The notes under the pieces: generated by a model
What the model saw: only the letters and a program-made list of their open reading frames with translations
What the model was told of the DNA's origin: nothing
The model's database searches: none
Shown: piece by piece, positions 15,945 to 24,111 of the stretch
Numbering within the stretch: position 1 is the first letter of the stretch
How the letters are laid out: each line of letters opens with the position of its first letter
Made by a program: the position numbers and the translations under genes
Source of the DNA: Paenibacillus sp. FSL H7-0357
Lineage (GTDB): Bacteria > Bacillota > Bacilli > Paenibacillales > Paenibacillaceae
DNA length: 64,000 nt
Reading direction: 5' to 3'
NCBI RefSeq assembly: GCF_000758525.1
Contig: NZ_CP009241.1
Location: forward strand, 1,178,001-1,242,000

Positions 15945-18218
15945 GTGAAGAAGTTATTTATTTCGATTTTAGCGGGGTTGCTGGTGTTCCCGATGCTGCT
16001 GCAGTCCCCGGCTCAGGCAGATGCACCTATCAAAATTGTGATTGACGGTGTTCCCTTACCTACTGATCAACCCCCCATATCGGTGCGTGGACGAACGCTG
16101 GTGCCGTTACGGGCCATTTTTGAAGCCTTTGATGCCACCACCACGTGGAATAAGCAGACAAAAACAGTAACAGCAACAAAAGAGGATACAACGATTATAT
16201 TGAAGCTTGGCTCCACACTTGCCACGATTAACAATAAGCCTGTTATCCTCGATGTGCCTGGTCAAAGTTTGAAGGGCAGAACGCTGGTTCCGACACGGTT
16301 CGTCAGCGAAGCTCTGGGTCAGGAAGTGGTATGGAATTCCAAAGCGAGAACAGTGTCCATAACGACTTCCGGAGGTAAAGGTGGAAGCGTAAGTCCGGCA
16401 TCCAATGTAGTCCTGCAGGATGTGAGTGACAGCGGTGACGGACGTGATCTGCAGGTCAGCTTCGTCCGTGCGGCAGATGAGTCCATTGTTGATCATTACA
16501 GGGTATTGATTGTGAAAGCGGGGAACACATTAAACTTGTCATCCGCCCAACAGATCGCACCGTCCAATTATTCTACTGTATTGTCTATCGGAGCTAATCC
16601 TACGTTTAAACTGAACGCTGGGTCGAGGGATATCAGCGGTGAATTAATTAAAGTCAATCAGCCGTATATTGCTTATGTTTTGGCGGTAGGCAAAGGGAAT
16701 AATACCAGTGCCCTTTCGAATAGTTCTGCAACGCTTACGTTGGTGAATAATATTGTATCCGCACCAACCAATATACAAGTGAATGATGTCGGGGATAATG
16801 GCGATGGACGGGATTTGTCCGTCAGCTTCAACAAGTTGCCGGATGAATCGAAGGTCAATTCTTACCGGATATTTGTAGTCAAAGCAGCGAACTATACAAA
16901 TTTCAATGTGGCGGCAGCAAACGCAGTTTCCAGCTCTAACTACACCCAAGTCAGCAAGACGGGAAATAATCTTTCTCAGGTCTTGGCTTCAGGATCCAGG
17001 GATGTCGATGGAGCGCTTATAAAGTCGGGTGTGAGCTACCGGGTGTTTGTTATGGCGGTAGATAGCAGGAATTCGGCCAATCAAGTACTGTCTCCTGCGT
17101 CATCCGCGATTACGTTGTCCACTACAGGAATCTCAAGCTTCATCGTTAGTGATGTTAATGACTATGGAGACGGCCGGGATATGAAAGTGTCCTTTGTCCA
17201 TCCCACAGCCGAAGCTAATATTAACCAGTATCGGATTATGGTCGTACCTACAGCTTACTACAGCGGCTTCAGCGTATCTGAAGCGAATAATGTATCCAGC
17301 TCCAATTATACAGCGGTGAGTACATCAGGAAGCAGCACCAATCAAATCCTGACCTCATCAACCAGAGACGTACGGGGTAATTTGATCAAAAATGGAACTG
17401 GTTATCAAGTGTACGTGTTATCGGTTGGAAGCAATTCAAGTGCAAATGTGCTTTCCAGCGCTTCATCGGTTATTACGCTGCTGACTGACTTCAGTATGGG
17501 AGCCGTTTCTAATCTAACAGTAAGCGACGTTAGCGACAATGGTGATGGACGGGATTTGAAAGTATCCTTTACTCATGCTGCGGACGAAAGGTACATCAGC
17601 AAATATCTGATCATGGTGGTGCCAACCTCATATTACAGCAACTTCAGCGTATCTGAAGCCAATCGTATATCCAGCTCCAACTATACAGCGGTGAGCACAT
17701 CAGAGAATAGCACCAGTCAAATATTAAATTCATCCTCCAGAGATGTGCGCGGCAATTGGATCAAAGAGGGAACCACTTACAAAGTGTATGTATTATCTGT
17801 TGGTAGTGGGAATTATTCAGGTTCTAATGTCTTGTCCCAGGCATCCACGGACATTACGTTGTCTTCCAAAACCCCTGTGGTTTCTGTAACCAACGTCACG
17901 TATCAAGTGAACGACAGCAGAATACTGGCCCGCTTCACCAAATCGTCCAATGAGACCAATATTTCTGAATACCGGGTATTAGTAGTTCCGGCCAAGCAGG
18001 GTTTTGGCTTAGGTGATGCGCTTGGGGTGACAGCTTCCTCTTACAAGTCGATCATTCCTAACGGAACGAACCCGGTAATTACAGCATCAACAATAGATGT
18101 CAACGGTAGTCCAATTATTAAAGGCAAAAAATATAAACTGTATATTCTTGCCGTGGCAAATAACAAGGGGACGCAGAATGGCGGCCTTTCAGATTCAACG
18201 GAGGAGTTTGAATTATAA
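15945..18218 (+). CDS. Secreted stalk-domain protein (copper amine oxidase N-terminal-like) with five ~120-residue repeats
   Basis: 757-residue exported protein starting at GTG 15945 behind AGGAGGGTGA. Residues 1-26 are a signal peptide ending PAQA-DA. Residues about 29-145 form a stalk domain (copper amine oxidase N-terminal-like fold) with the paired motifs RGRTLVPLRAIFEAF and KGRTLVPTRFVSEALG. The rest is five repeats starting at residues of about 153, 274, 396, 522 and 646. Repeats 1-4 open with a D-V-x-D-x-G-D-G-R-D motif followed by a beta-rich segment, end near Y-x-V-Y-V-L-S-V-G, and resemble fibronectin-III-like modules. Repeat 5 lacks the acidic motif. Likely cell-surface or secreted; no enzyme motif is seen, so the function is unknown. 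It lies beyond the EPS terminator and is its own unit. Confidence 0.85.
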   Translation: MKKLFISILAGLLVFPMLLQSPAQADAPIKIVIDGVPLPTDQPPISVRGRTLVPLRAIFEAFDATTTWNKQTKTVTATKEDTTIILKLGSTLATINNKPVILDVPGQSLKGRTLVPTRFVSEALGQEVVWNSKARTVSITTSGGKGGSVSPASNVVLQDVSDSGDGRDLQVSFVRAADESIVDHYRVLIVKAGNTLNLSSAQQIAPSNYSTVLSIGANPTFKLNAGSRDISGELIKVNQPYIAYVLAVGKGNNTSALSNSSATLTLVNNIVSAPTNIQVNDVGDNGDGRDLSVSFNKLPDESKVNSYRIFVVKAANYTNFNVAAANAVSSSNYTQVSKTGNNLSQVLASGSRDVDGALIKSGVSYRVFVMAVDSRNSANQVLSPASSAITLSTTGISSFIVSDVNDYGDGRDMKVSFVHPTAEANINQYRIMVVPTAYYSGFSVSEANNVSSSNYTAVSTSGSSTNQILTSSTRDVRGNLIKNGTGYQVYVLSVGSNSSANVLSSASSVITLLTDFSMGAVSNLTVSDVSDNGDGRDLKVSFTHAADERYISKYLIMVVPTSYYSNFSVSEANRISSSNYTAVSTSENSTSQILNSSSRDVRGNWIKEGTTYKVYVLSVGSGNYSGSNVLSQASTDITLSSKTPVVSVTNVTYQVNDSRILARFTKSSNETNISEYRVLVVPAKQGFGLGDALGVTASSYKSIIPNGTNPVITASTIDVNGSPIIKGKKYKLYILAVANNKGTQNGGLSDSTEEFEL
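16405..18215 (+). repeat. Five tandem ~120-codon protein repeats inside the stalk-domain gene
   Basis: Repeats of about 360-380 bases. Copies 3 and 4 are the closest at DNA level: both carry TCAGCGTATCTGAAGC and CAGCTCCAA(T/C)TATACAGCGG at equivalent positions (near 17268 and 17646, and near 17300 and 17672), which suggests a recent duplication. Copies 1, 2 and 5 are more diverged. Confidence 0.8.
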
Positions 18219-18241
18219 TAGTCAATGTTAAATGAGTCCGT

Positions 18242-18269
18242 AAGCCTGACCTTCCAAGGTCAGGCTTTT
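18242..18269 (+). terminator. Terminator after the stalk-domain gene
   Basis: Perfect stem AAGCCTGACC (18242-18251) and GGTCAGGCTT (18258-18267) around a 6-base loop, followed by TTGTT. A short but interrupted T run makes it moderately strong. Confidence 0.8.
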
Positions 18270-18474
18270 GTTATGTAGTTAATAGAAGAGATGTATGATG
18301 TACGGCCGTTTGAGCATTATAAATTCAGTATGGAAGTGTAGATGACCAGAGCAGGGCACCCGGCAGTCTTTACCGCAGCTGACTCAAGAAAAGACTTTTG
18401 AGGTTAATAACGTAAATAACACAAGGAGCGGTAACGTCTGCTTGATTTCATATCAGAAGGGTGCGAAGTAAACG

Positions 18475-19947
18475 ATGACTCATCTTGCAGATCAGATTAT
18501 TATGCTGCTGGCGGTGCTGCTGCTTGTAGGAGTGCTTTCCACAAAATTCTCTACACGGTTCGGCATGCCGGCGCTCGTATTATTTATTGCGGTGGGGATG
18601 GTACTCAGCCACTTTGTCTATTTTAACAATGCATCCCTGACCCAGATTGCCGGGATTTTTGCACTGGTCGTGATTCTGTTTGAAGGCGGGATGCAGACCA
18701 GCATGAAGGATATCCGGCCGATTATGGCGCCGGCGTTGTCCTTGGCCACGGTGGGCGTGCTGCTGACTACAGCCATAGTAGGCGTTTTCGCCAAATTCAT
18801 ACTGGGAGTGCCTTGGGCGGAAAGCCTGCTGTTCGGAGCGATTGTCGGTTCAACGGACGCAGCCGCCGTATTCTCTGTTCTGGGCGGCAAAAACATCGAC
18901 AAAAGGTTGACCTCCACACTGGAGGCTGAGTCTGGAAGCAATGATCCGATGGCCGTATTTCTGACCGTATCGCTGATTGAATGGATTCAGCATCCCGATA
19001 CTGCCATCTGGAGCCTGCTGCTGTCCTTTGTATGGGAAATGGGGATTGGCCTGCTGCTGGGGATCATTATCGGCAAGGTGGCCGTATATCTGATCAACAG
19101 AATCAACCTGGATTCCACCGGTCTGTATCCGGTAATGGCTATAGGGTTTGCCGTATTGACCTATGGCCTTACAGCCATGGTACACGGCAGCGGACTGCTT
19201 GCCGTCTATGTGATTGGCCTGACGCTGGGGAATTCCGAACTGATGTATCACCGCACCATCATGAATTTCAATCACGGCTTTGCCTGGATGATGCAGATTG
19301 CTATGTTCATTCTTCTGGGGCTGCTGGTGTTCCCGCAGGAGCTTGCAAATATCGCTTGGGACGGGCTGCTGCTATCCGTCATCCTAATGGTAATTGCCCG
19401 GCCGGCCGGGGTATTTATAAGCCTGCTCTTTGCCAAATTCTCTTTCCGGGAAAAAACACTGATTTCATGGGCTGGCCTGCGCGGCGCCGTGCCGATTGTA
19501 CTGGCCACCTATCCGCTGCTGGCGGGTCTTCCGCAGGGACGGCTGTTCTTTAATGTCGTTTTCTTCGTCGTCCTTACTTCGGCTGTTATTCAGGGGACGA
19601 CGATTTCACCGCTTGCTTCCAGACTGAAGCTGGTCGGGCGGGAAGAAGCGGGGCAGCCTTCCCTCATGGAGCTTGTGGCCCTTGGCAAGACGGACTCGGA
19701 ATTCAATCATATTGGAATACAGCCTTCTATGCCGATTGCCGGGATGCAGATTGCAGAGCTGGGGCTGCCTGATGATATTCTCTTCACGGCGATCATACGG
19801 GATAAGAATATTGTCACTCCGCATGGCAATACCGTCATTCAGGCAGGAGATACAGTCTATGTGCTTAGTCCGAAGTCTAAACGCGACGAGATGCGGGCGA
19901 TCTTCCGGAGCGGAAAAGGCAAGGCGGCTCAAGCGGAAACTACCTAG
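18475..19947 (+). CDS. Potassium/proton antiporter, NhaP2/CvrA type (CPA1 exchanger with RCK-C domain)
   Basis: 490-residue cation/proton antiporter. The first 385 residues are about 12-13 membrane helices with FEGGMQTSMKDIRP and the ion-binding region FGAIVGSTDAAAVFSVLG plus ESGSNDPMAVFLT, diagnostic of CPA1/NhaP exchangers. The C-terminal 80 residues (about 400-480) form a TrkA-C/RCK-C domain (GMQIAELGLPDDILFTAIIR ... VYVLSPKSKRDE), a regulatory ligand-binding module that in related Firmicutes transporters can bind cyclic di-AMP. Likely exports K+ in exchange for protons. The 205 bases upstream show no recognised riboswitch. The start ATG 18475 follows AGAAGGGTG. Confidence 0.92.
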   Translation: MTHLADQIIMLLAVLLLVGVLSTKFSTRFGMPALVLFIAVGMVLSHFVYFNNASLTQIAGIFALVVILFEGGMQTSMKDIRPIMAPALSLATVGVLLTTAIVGVFAKFILGVPWAESLLFGAIVGSTDAAAVFSVLGGKNIDKRLTSTLEAESGSNDPMAVFLTVSLIEWIQHPDTAIWSLLLSFVWEMGIGLLLGIIIGKVAVYLINRINLDSTGLYPVMAIGFAVLTYGLTAMVHGSGLLAVYVIGLTLGNSELMYHRTIMNFNHGFAWMMQIAMFILLGLLVFPQELANIAWDGLLLSVILMVIARPAGVFISLLFAKFSFREKTLISWAGLRGAVPIVLATYPLLAGLPQGRLFFNVVFFVVLTSAVIQGTTISPLASRLKLVGREEAGQPSLMELVALGKTDSEFNHIGIQPSMPIAGMQIAELGLPDDILFTAIIRDKNIVTPHGNTVIQAGDTVYVLSPKSKRDEMRAIFRSGKGKAAQAETT

Positions 19948-19994
19948 GTTTAGATCCTTGTATTTCATGTAATTTTTTATGCCGCAATGATGTG

Positions 19995-20037
19995 ATTTGT
20001 GTCAATATAGGTGCTTATGCTCCAATGTGACACAAAT
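19995..20037. promoter_or_regulatory. Perfect 10-bp inverted repeat upstream of dps
   Basis: ATTTGTGTCA (19995-20004) and TGACACAAAT (20028-20037) are exact reverse complements separated by 23 bases. No T run follows, so it is unlikely to be a terminator for the antiporter gene alone. The left arm partly resembles an FNR half-site (TGTGA at 19991-19995) but the full FNR dyad is not present. Function unknown. Confidence 0.4.
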
Positions 20038-20045
20038 AATAGGAG

Positions 20046-20062
20046 TATAACAGAAAGTTATG
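20046..20062. promoter_or_regulatory. Operator-like dyad 1 upstream of dps (TATAAC-N5-GTTATG)
   Basis: TATAAC-AGAAA-GTTATG, a 6-5-6 dyad with one mismatch. It abuts an extended -10 element TATGCTAGAAT (20059-20069), a candidate upstream promoter. The same dyad recurs exactly 60 bases downstream at 20106. Two copies in register argue for a regulator binding site; its protein is not identifiable. Confidence 0.5.
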
Positions 20063-20095
20063 CTAGAATTTGCAGCAACAAAATCGTCGTAATCG

Positions 20096-20124
20096 TTGCA
20101 AAAAGTATAACTTCATGTTATATT
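20096..20124 (+). promoter_or_regulatory. Probable dps promoter
   Basis: TTGCAA (20096-20101), 17-base spacer and TATATT (20119-20124), with transcription expected near 20131. The spacer and -10 are overlapped by the second dyad TATAAC-TTCAT-GTTATA (20106-20122), and the initiation region by the PerR-like box at 20135. Confidence 0.55.
20106..20122. promoter_or_regulatory. Operator-like dyad 2 upstream of dps (TATAAC-N5-GTTATA)
   Basis: Perfect 6-5-6 dyad that covers the end of the promoter spacer and the first bases of the -10 box. Its position would let a bound repressor block RNA polymerase. It matches the upstream copy at 20046 in both half-sites and spacing. Confidence 0.55.
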
Positions 20125-20134
20125 GTATATAGAT

Positions 20135-20149
20135 TTAGAACAAGTCTAA
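20135..20149. promoter_or_regulatory. PerR-like box in the dps leader
   Basis: TTAGAACAAGTCTAA matches 11 of 14 informative positions of the Bacillus PerR consensus TTATAATNATTATAA. Dps/MrgA genes of Bacillales are classical PerR targets, and the site lies at the expected transcription start, where PerR would repress. A second, off-centre dyad (TATTGTAT 20121-20128 with ATACAATA 20150-20157) overlaps it. Confidence 0.5.
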
Positions 20150-20188
20150 ATACAATAACATATATACAAACCATAGGAGGCTATTAGA

Positions 20189-20644
20189 ATGAGTACACAA
20201 GTAAAGAGCCAGACTGAACTGCACGCTGCTTTGAATCGCCAAACTGCGAACTGGACCCTGCTCGGAGTGAAACTGCATCATTACCACTGGTATGTGAGCG
20301 GATCGCAATTCTTCACGCTGCATGCCAAATTCGAAGAACTGTACAATGAGGCTGCAGGTTATGTGGATGAGCTGGCTGAACGCCTGCTAGCTATCGGCGG
20401 ACAACCGGCCTCTACTATGACCCAATATCTGGCCCTCTCCGAGCTCAAGGAAGCTGTCGGCGGCGAAAGCGCCAAAGAAATGGTTACCCAACTCGTAAAA
20501 GATTTTGCCCTTGTTGCAGAAGAGCTGAAGCATTCCATCGCGGCAGCAGAAGAGCTGAGCGATCAACCGACTGCTGATCTGCTGATTGGTATCAGAAGCA
20601 GTGTTGAGAAGAGCGCCTGGATGCTGAATGCCTACCTGGCATAA
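20189..20644 (+). CDS. dps: Dps-family miniferritin (DNA-protection / iron storage)
   Basis: 151-residue ferritin-like protein that assembles into 12-mers, oxidises Fe2+ with peroxide and protects DNA. The inter-subunit ferroxidase residues are all present with Dps spacing: His33, His45, Glu49, Asp60 and Glu64 (LHHYHWYVSG, FFTLHAKFEELYNEAA, YVDELAERLLAIGG). Tryptophans near the site are conserved. No long basic N-terminal tail is present, so direct DNA binding by a tail is not expected. The gene is monocistronic, behind GGAGG and a crowded regulatory region that suggests peroxide or starvation control, and ends at a strong terminator. Confidence 0.95.
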   Translation: MSTQVKSQTELHAALNRQTANWTLLGVKLHHYHWYVSGSQFFTLHAKFEELYNEAAGYVDELAERLLAIGGQPASTMTQYLALSELKEAVGGESAKEMVTQLVKDFALVAEELKHSIAAAEELSDQPTADLLIGIRSSVEKSAWMLNAYLA

Positions 20645-20742
20645 GACCAAGTGACCAAGTAGCAACAATCAGGAACCGCCTGTGATTCCCGGTATAGAAG
20701 CTGTGGCCGGGTTTATGGGTTGTGTGCATTGTCTGTAAATTA

Positions 20743-20780
20743 AAGAGTGCCCTTGCGTGATACGCACGGGCACTCTTTTT
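20743..20780. terminator. Terminator between dps and the convergent AIM24 gene
   Basis: AAGAGTGCCC (20743-20752) pairs perfectly with GGGCACTCTT (20768-20777), with an inner GCGT/ACGC stem, followed by a T run on the plus strand. On the minus strand the tail is weaker (TTTAATTTA), but it lies 25 bases past the stop of the convergent gene and may serve both. Confidence 0.88.
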
Positions 20781-20804
20781 GCTAATTAAGGTTTGTATTT
20801 ATCC

Positions 20805-21509
20805 CTACTTAATAAATACTCCCCCGAATGGCAGAGCCTCACGGAGAAACCGTTTGATAATCCCGTCCTCATTGTTGTCGCGTTCAAAGCGCCGGCTCTG
20901 GCGACCGGCTTGGAACAGCACGGGCCCGTGGCCTGTCATCTTCCAATGATAGCTCATATGCTGGCTGGCCAGATGATTGCCGTAGACGGTCAGCTCAAGC
21001 TTGGCATTCTCGGGGTAGGCAATGACGCTTCCGGCATCCACATACAGCGGATCGAAGGGATGCAGCTCCGCTTCGCATACCGTTCCCTCAGTTAAGATGC
21101 CGATGCTGCCCCTGCCGGAGAACTTCACCTTAATGACATCGCGTGTCACGAGCATATTCTTCATGCTGAGCACCCGGGTCTGCATCGTAACCCCTTTACT
21201 ATAGAAGAAGAGATGCCTGAAATCATAGAGCAGATCGCTTTTTCCGTCGAGCTGCAGCGTTTTGATCCGATAACCGGGAGGAAGTGCGGCAACGAACCGG
21301 CAGGGCCCGGACAGATCCGAGCGGATCAGCTTGCGCTTGCGGTACATGCCCTTGACATCCATCAGCCGGTCCGCCCGGCCTGAAGAGGGACCTTGATATG
21401 CAATAATCTGCTGCGGATGCAGCACATGAACCTCTTCGTTCTCTCCAACAGTAAAGGCAACGGCTTGTCCGCTGCCGCTGTCGCCTTCATCCTGGACATC
21501 AACGTTCAT
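20805..21509 (-). CDS. AIM24-family protein
   Basis: 234 residues, rich in beta structure, with the AIM24/TIGR00266-like double-stranded beta-helix pattern: VLHPQQIIAYQGPS near the start, then GKSDLLYDFRHLFFYSKGVTMQT, MLVTRDVIKVKFSG and the glycine-rich SIGILTEGTVCEAELHP. No catalytic motif or membrane helix is visible. Bacterial AIM24 proteins have no settled function. The start is preceded by GGAAGTG. It lies 60 bases downstream of the coiled-coil membrane protein gene on the same strand and is probably co-transcribed with it. Confidence 0.75.
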   Translation of the reverse strand: MNVDVQDEGDSGSGQAVAFTVGENEEVHVLHPQQIIAYQGPSSGRADRLMDVKGMYRKRKLIRSDLSGPCRFVAALPPGYRIKTLQLDGKSDLLYDFRHLFFYSKGVTMQTRVLSMKNMLVTRDVIKVKFSGRGSIGILTEGTVCEAELHPFDPLYVDAGSVIAYPENAKLELTVYGNHLASQHMSYHWKMTGHGPVLFQAGRQSRRFERDNNEDGIIKRFLREALPFGGVFIK

Positions 21510-21569
21510 AGCTTACACTTCCTTGTTCCTGTGACTTCTTGTTTCTGCGGGTAACGCTCTCCTTGCGGA

Positions 21570-22058
21570 CTACCGCAGCCGGTCGCTTCTTCTGGACCGG
21601 TAGCGCATCGCGAAGCGAAGCAGCCGGGTGAGCAGGAAATAACCGAATATAAGGGCAACCCCAGTAATGACCGTAACTTTAATCCGGTTATAGTAGTTTT
21701 CCCGGGCCGTACGATCGTTTTTCAATTCATCTACCACCAGGCTTAATTGGCGGTTCTGCTCCTGAAGAGCCTCATTCTGGGTACGGTACGTCTCCATCTC
21801 CTGCAGTGTCTGTCCCAAGGCTTGGGTCGTTTCGCCCAGCTCATTTTTGGTCTGCTGGAGCTCATCCACCGTTTGCTGGTAGCTTTCCTGCAATTGATTA
21901 ACTTCACCGGGCAATTCCGAGAAATTCTGCAATCCCTTATATATATCGCTGAAGTAATTGGCCTGAGCCGCAGGAGCCGGCAGGGCTGCCGTTATCCCAA
22001 GCAGCAGCAGGGCCGAACTTAACAGCTTGATCAATTTGCTCATTACATGTTTTTTCAT
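21570..22058 (-). CDS. Secreted/membrane coiled-coil protein of unknown function
   Basis: 162 residues. A signal sequence (about residues 9-33, ending PAPAAQA-NY) is followed by a coiled coil at about 45-118 with regular Leu/Gln-rich heptads, then a single membrane helix (VTVITGVALIFGYFLLTRLL) and a basic tail RYRSRRSDRLR, so the coiled coil should lie outside the membrane. The start is set by AGGTGGTGA seven bases upstream. No family is recognised. The arrangement resembles small spacer or anchor proteins at the envelope. It precedes the AIM24 gene and may work with it; that is inference. Confidence 0.7.
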   Translation of the reverse strand: MKKHVMSKLIKLLSSALLLLGITAALPAPAAQANYFSDIYKGLQNFSELPGEVNQLQESYQQTVDELQQTKNELGETTQALGQTLQEMETYRTQNEALQEQNRQLSLVVDELKNDRTARENYYNRIKVTVITGVALIFGYFLLTRLLRFAMRYRSRRSDRLR

Positions 22059-22330
22059 TACATATCACCACCTGGTATAGGCTAATATTACTTTTATTTT
22101 AACATAGCCGGACAACTTCCGGGTACCTTACAGGGGAAGTCTGGCATCATTTGGCGGATAAAGCACATTTTTGTCCCGAGTTTTGGATATAAAGGGACTT
22201 AAGCTTTTTTACCCTGGGGCTTGCGGCTATAACCATAAAAGTAATACAGCATTAAAGACACTCAGGTTTCGGTTTTGCTACCACAGGTGTACAAATTATC
22301 GTATACTTTGAACGGAAAGGGGCTGATGTG

Positions 22331-23017
22331 ATGAATAAATGGCTCAAGACGCTATTGTTTCTGGCAGGTTCTGCCTTTTTGACGCGGTTAATCCCGTTCT
22401 CTTCCTTGTTCCGCAATCTGGATACGATGGTTCACGAGTTCGGCCATGCGCTCATGACCCTGCTGCTCTCGGGAAGTGTGCTGCGCATTGAGCTGTACGC
22501 CGATCACAGCGGGGTCACCTATTCGGCCATTGGTGCGGGAGCACAAGCGATACTGGTGTCGCTGGCCGGATATCCGCTGGCTTCGTTATTCTCTTTGCTG
22601 CTGTTCTATTTATATAGAAGAAACCGGCTGCAATGGGGGCTGATGCTGTCCACCGCCATAGCACTCATTATGCTGATTTTATATGTGCGGGGCGGATTCG
22701 GCATGATGTGGCTGACCGGCTTTATTGCGCTGAATCTGGCAATGATGTTTCTCTGGCCTAAGATCAGCAAATATTATTACTTGTTTCTGGCGTTTCTCAC
22801 GCTTGAGGAATCCGTAATGGGTACACTTTTTCTGGTATCGTCTGCGGCATTTACACCCTCCCGTGCAGGGGATGCGGCCAATCTGGCGAGGTTGACTCCT
22901 TTGCCGGCCATCTTTTGGGCAGTGCTGTTTCTTCTATTTTCATTGCTATGCGCCAAAGGGGCACTGGGTTTCTTGTTCAAGGAAGAGCGCCGGAACGGCA
23001 AACTGGGGAATAGGTGA
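22331..23017 (+). CDS. M50-type membrane metallopeptidase-like protein
   Basis: 228-residue multi-pass membrane protein with the zinc-protease motif HEFGH at residues 35-39 (H35-E36-x-x-H39) in a helix following LDTMV. This fits the M50B-like group (site-2-protease relatives). About five to six helices follow; a clear LDG/NxxPxxxxDG second-ligand motif is not obvious, so peptidase activity is probable, not proven. An in-frame GTG three bases upstream (22328) is an alternative start; AAAGGGG lies ahead of both. Substrate unknown. It is a single gene with a terminator downstream. Confidence 0.75.
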   Translation: MNKWLKTLLFLAGSAFLTRLIPFSSLFRNLDTMVHEFGHALMTLLLSGSVLRIELYADHSGVTYSAIGAGAQAILVSLAGYPLASLFSLLLFYLYRRNRLQWGLMLSTAIALIMLILYVRGGFGMMWLTGFIALNLAMMFLWPKISKYYYLFLAFLTLEESVMGTLFLVSSAAFTPSRAGDAANLARLTPLPAIFWAVLFLLFSLLCAKGALGFLFKEERRNGKLGNR

Positions 23018-23065
23018 AATTACACGAATTTTTCGTCATCTTTAGACAAAAGAACGATCTTTCGC

Positions 23066-23105
23066 AAAGAGGCAATCCACTTTTTAGTGGAGTGGCTCTT
23101 TTTTT
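23066..23105 (+). terminator. Terminator after the M50-type gene
   Basis: AAAGAG ... TCCACT-TTTT-AGTGGA ... CTCTTT hairpin with a small internal mismatch, followed by seven T. Confidence 0.85.
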
Positions 23106-23203
23106 GTCGATATTCTAGGTCCGAACATATATTCCATGACAAGGAGTTGTCCGCCATTATTGGTACATTAATAGAAGATCCAAAAAAAGAAAGAGGTGGA
23201 AAT

Positions 23204-23869
23204 ATGCAAGCAAGTATCCAGCCCATATTTACATGGAGTCAAAACCGGATTTTTGCAGGAGCTGCTCGAGATGTAGTTTTGCTAGTCGAGTGGGAAGGCA
23301 TGGTCCAAGGTGTGGAAACCCGCAAGAAAAGCCGCAAAGTCGTTGCCCGTGAAATTGAACTGAGAGTATGGCTTGAAGCGCATGTAAGTCTGAAGGCATG
23401 TTATGGATGTGTAGTGGAGGCAGGGGAAGGCAGATCGCTGCTGCTTAAGCTTGGTAAAATACATGCGGGAGGGAGGAAATATATAGCGCTGGAATTCACT
23501 ATGGCGGCGATGCCAGCCGGAAACCATGAAGCACTCTGGCTGCAGTGGCAATATAAACAACCCCCGGTGGAACGCATCCGCGAGCTGCCCTTGCATAAGC
23601 TAAGCCTAGAGTATACCCACCATACCGATGTGCTCGGCACGGTCAGTTGCTTTCATGTAGCCAAGCATTTGGAGCTGCTCAAGACAGCGATGGTGATGGA
23701 AGAAGCAGTGGCCTTAAGTTCTAAGACATCCGACCCAGCTTCCTATGATAAGTTGCGCAGACAGGCGGATGATCTGCTGCTGCTGGCAACCCAGTCTGGA
23801 GACATGCAGCTGGTTAAAGAGGCGGAGGCTTTGTACAAGCAGTTGGACGTTGGGATTCAGGTCTGGTGA
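23204..23869 (+). CDS. Unrecognised cytoplasmic protein (possible vWA-protein C-terminal-like module)
   Basis: 221 residues, no signal peptide or membrane helix. The first 145 residues are beta-rich (IFAGAARDVVLLVEWEG, KKSRKVVAREIELRVW, RKYIALEFTM), and the last 70 are helical (KHLELLKTAMVMEEAVAL, then DKLRRQADDLLLLATQSG). The layout faintly resembles the part that follows the von Willebrand A domain in some bacterial vWA proteins, but no vWA domain or MIDAS motif is present here. The start at 23204 follows AGAGGTGG; the open frame extends further 5' without a ribosome site. It stands alone between the M50-type gene and a WYL regulator. The function is not known to me. Confidence 0.6.
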   Translation: MQASIQPIFTWSQNRIFAGAARDVVLLVEWEGMVQGVETRKKSRKVVAREIELRVWLEAHVSLKACYGCVVEAGEGRSLLLKLGKIHAGGRKYIALEFTMAAMPAGNHEALWLQWQYKQPPVERIRELPLHKLSLEYTHHTDVLGTVSCFHVAKHLELLKTAMVMEEAVALSSKTSDPASYDKLRRQADDLLLLATQSGDMQLVKEAEALYKQLDVGIQVW

Positions 23870-24111
23870 CTCTAGGAATACACAGTTTAAGATCCAACAA
23901 CCGGTAACTAGGGCATATACATAACTGCACTATTTCGCTGAGTGCAAACCAGAATAGCTGACAGATAGAGCGATATATTAATGTGGTAATATAGTAAAAT
24001 AGTTCTATTATATTTTTGTAACGAGGTTATTAATTCCCTGTTTTTAGATATATATAACTAATTTATTTAAAATAATGGGTCTATTTTACCATAAATCAAG
24101 GGGAACTGAAA

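Noticed and set aside
16405..18215. Repeated DNA considered as a CRISPR array or mobile element
   Set aside because: Repeats are long, in frame and part of one protein; there are no short spaced units.
18270..18474. Possible cyclic di-AMP or other riboswitch ahead of the K+/H+ antiporter
   Set aside because: The 205 bases do not show the conserved loops of the ydaO-type riboswitch, so no RNA is called.
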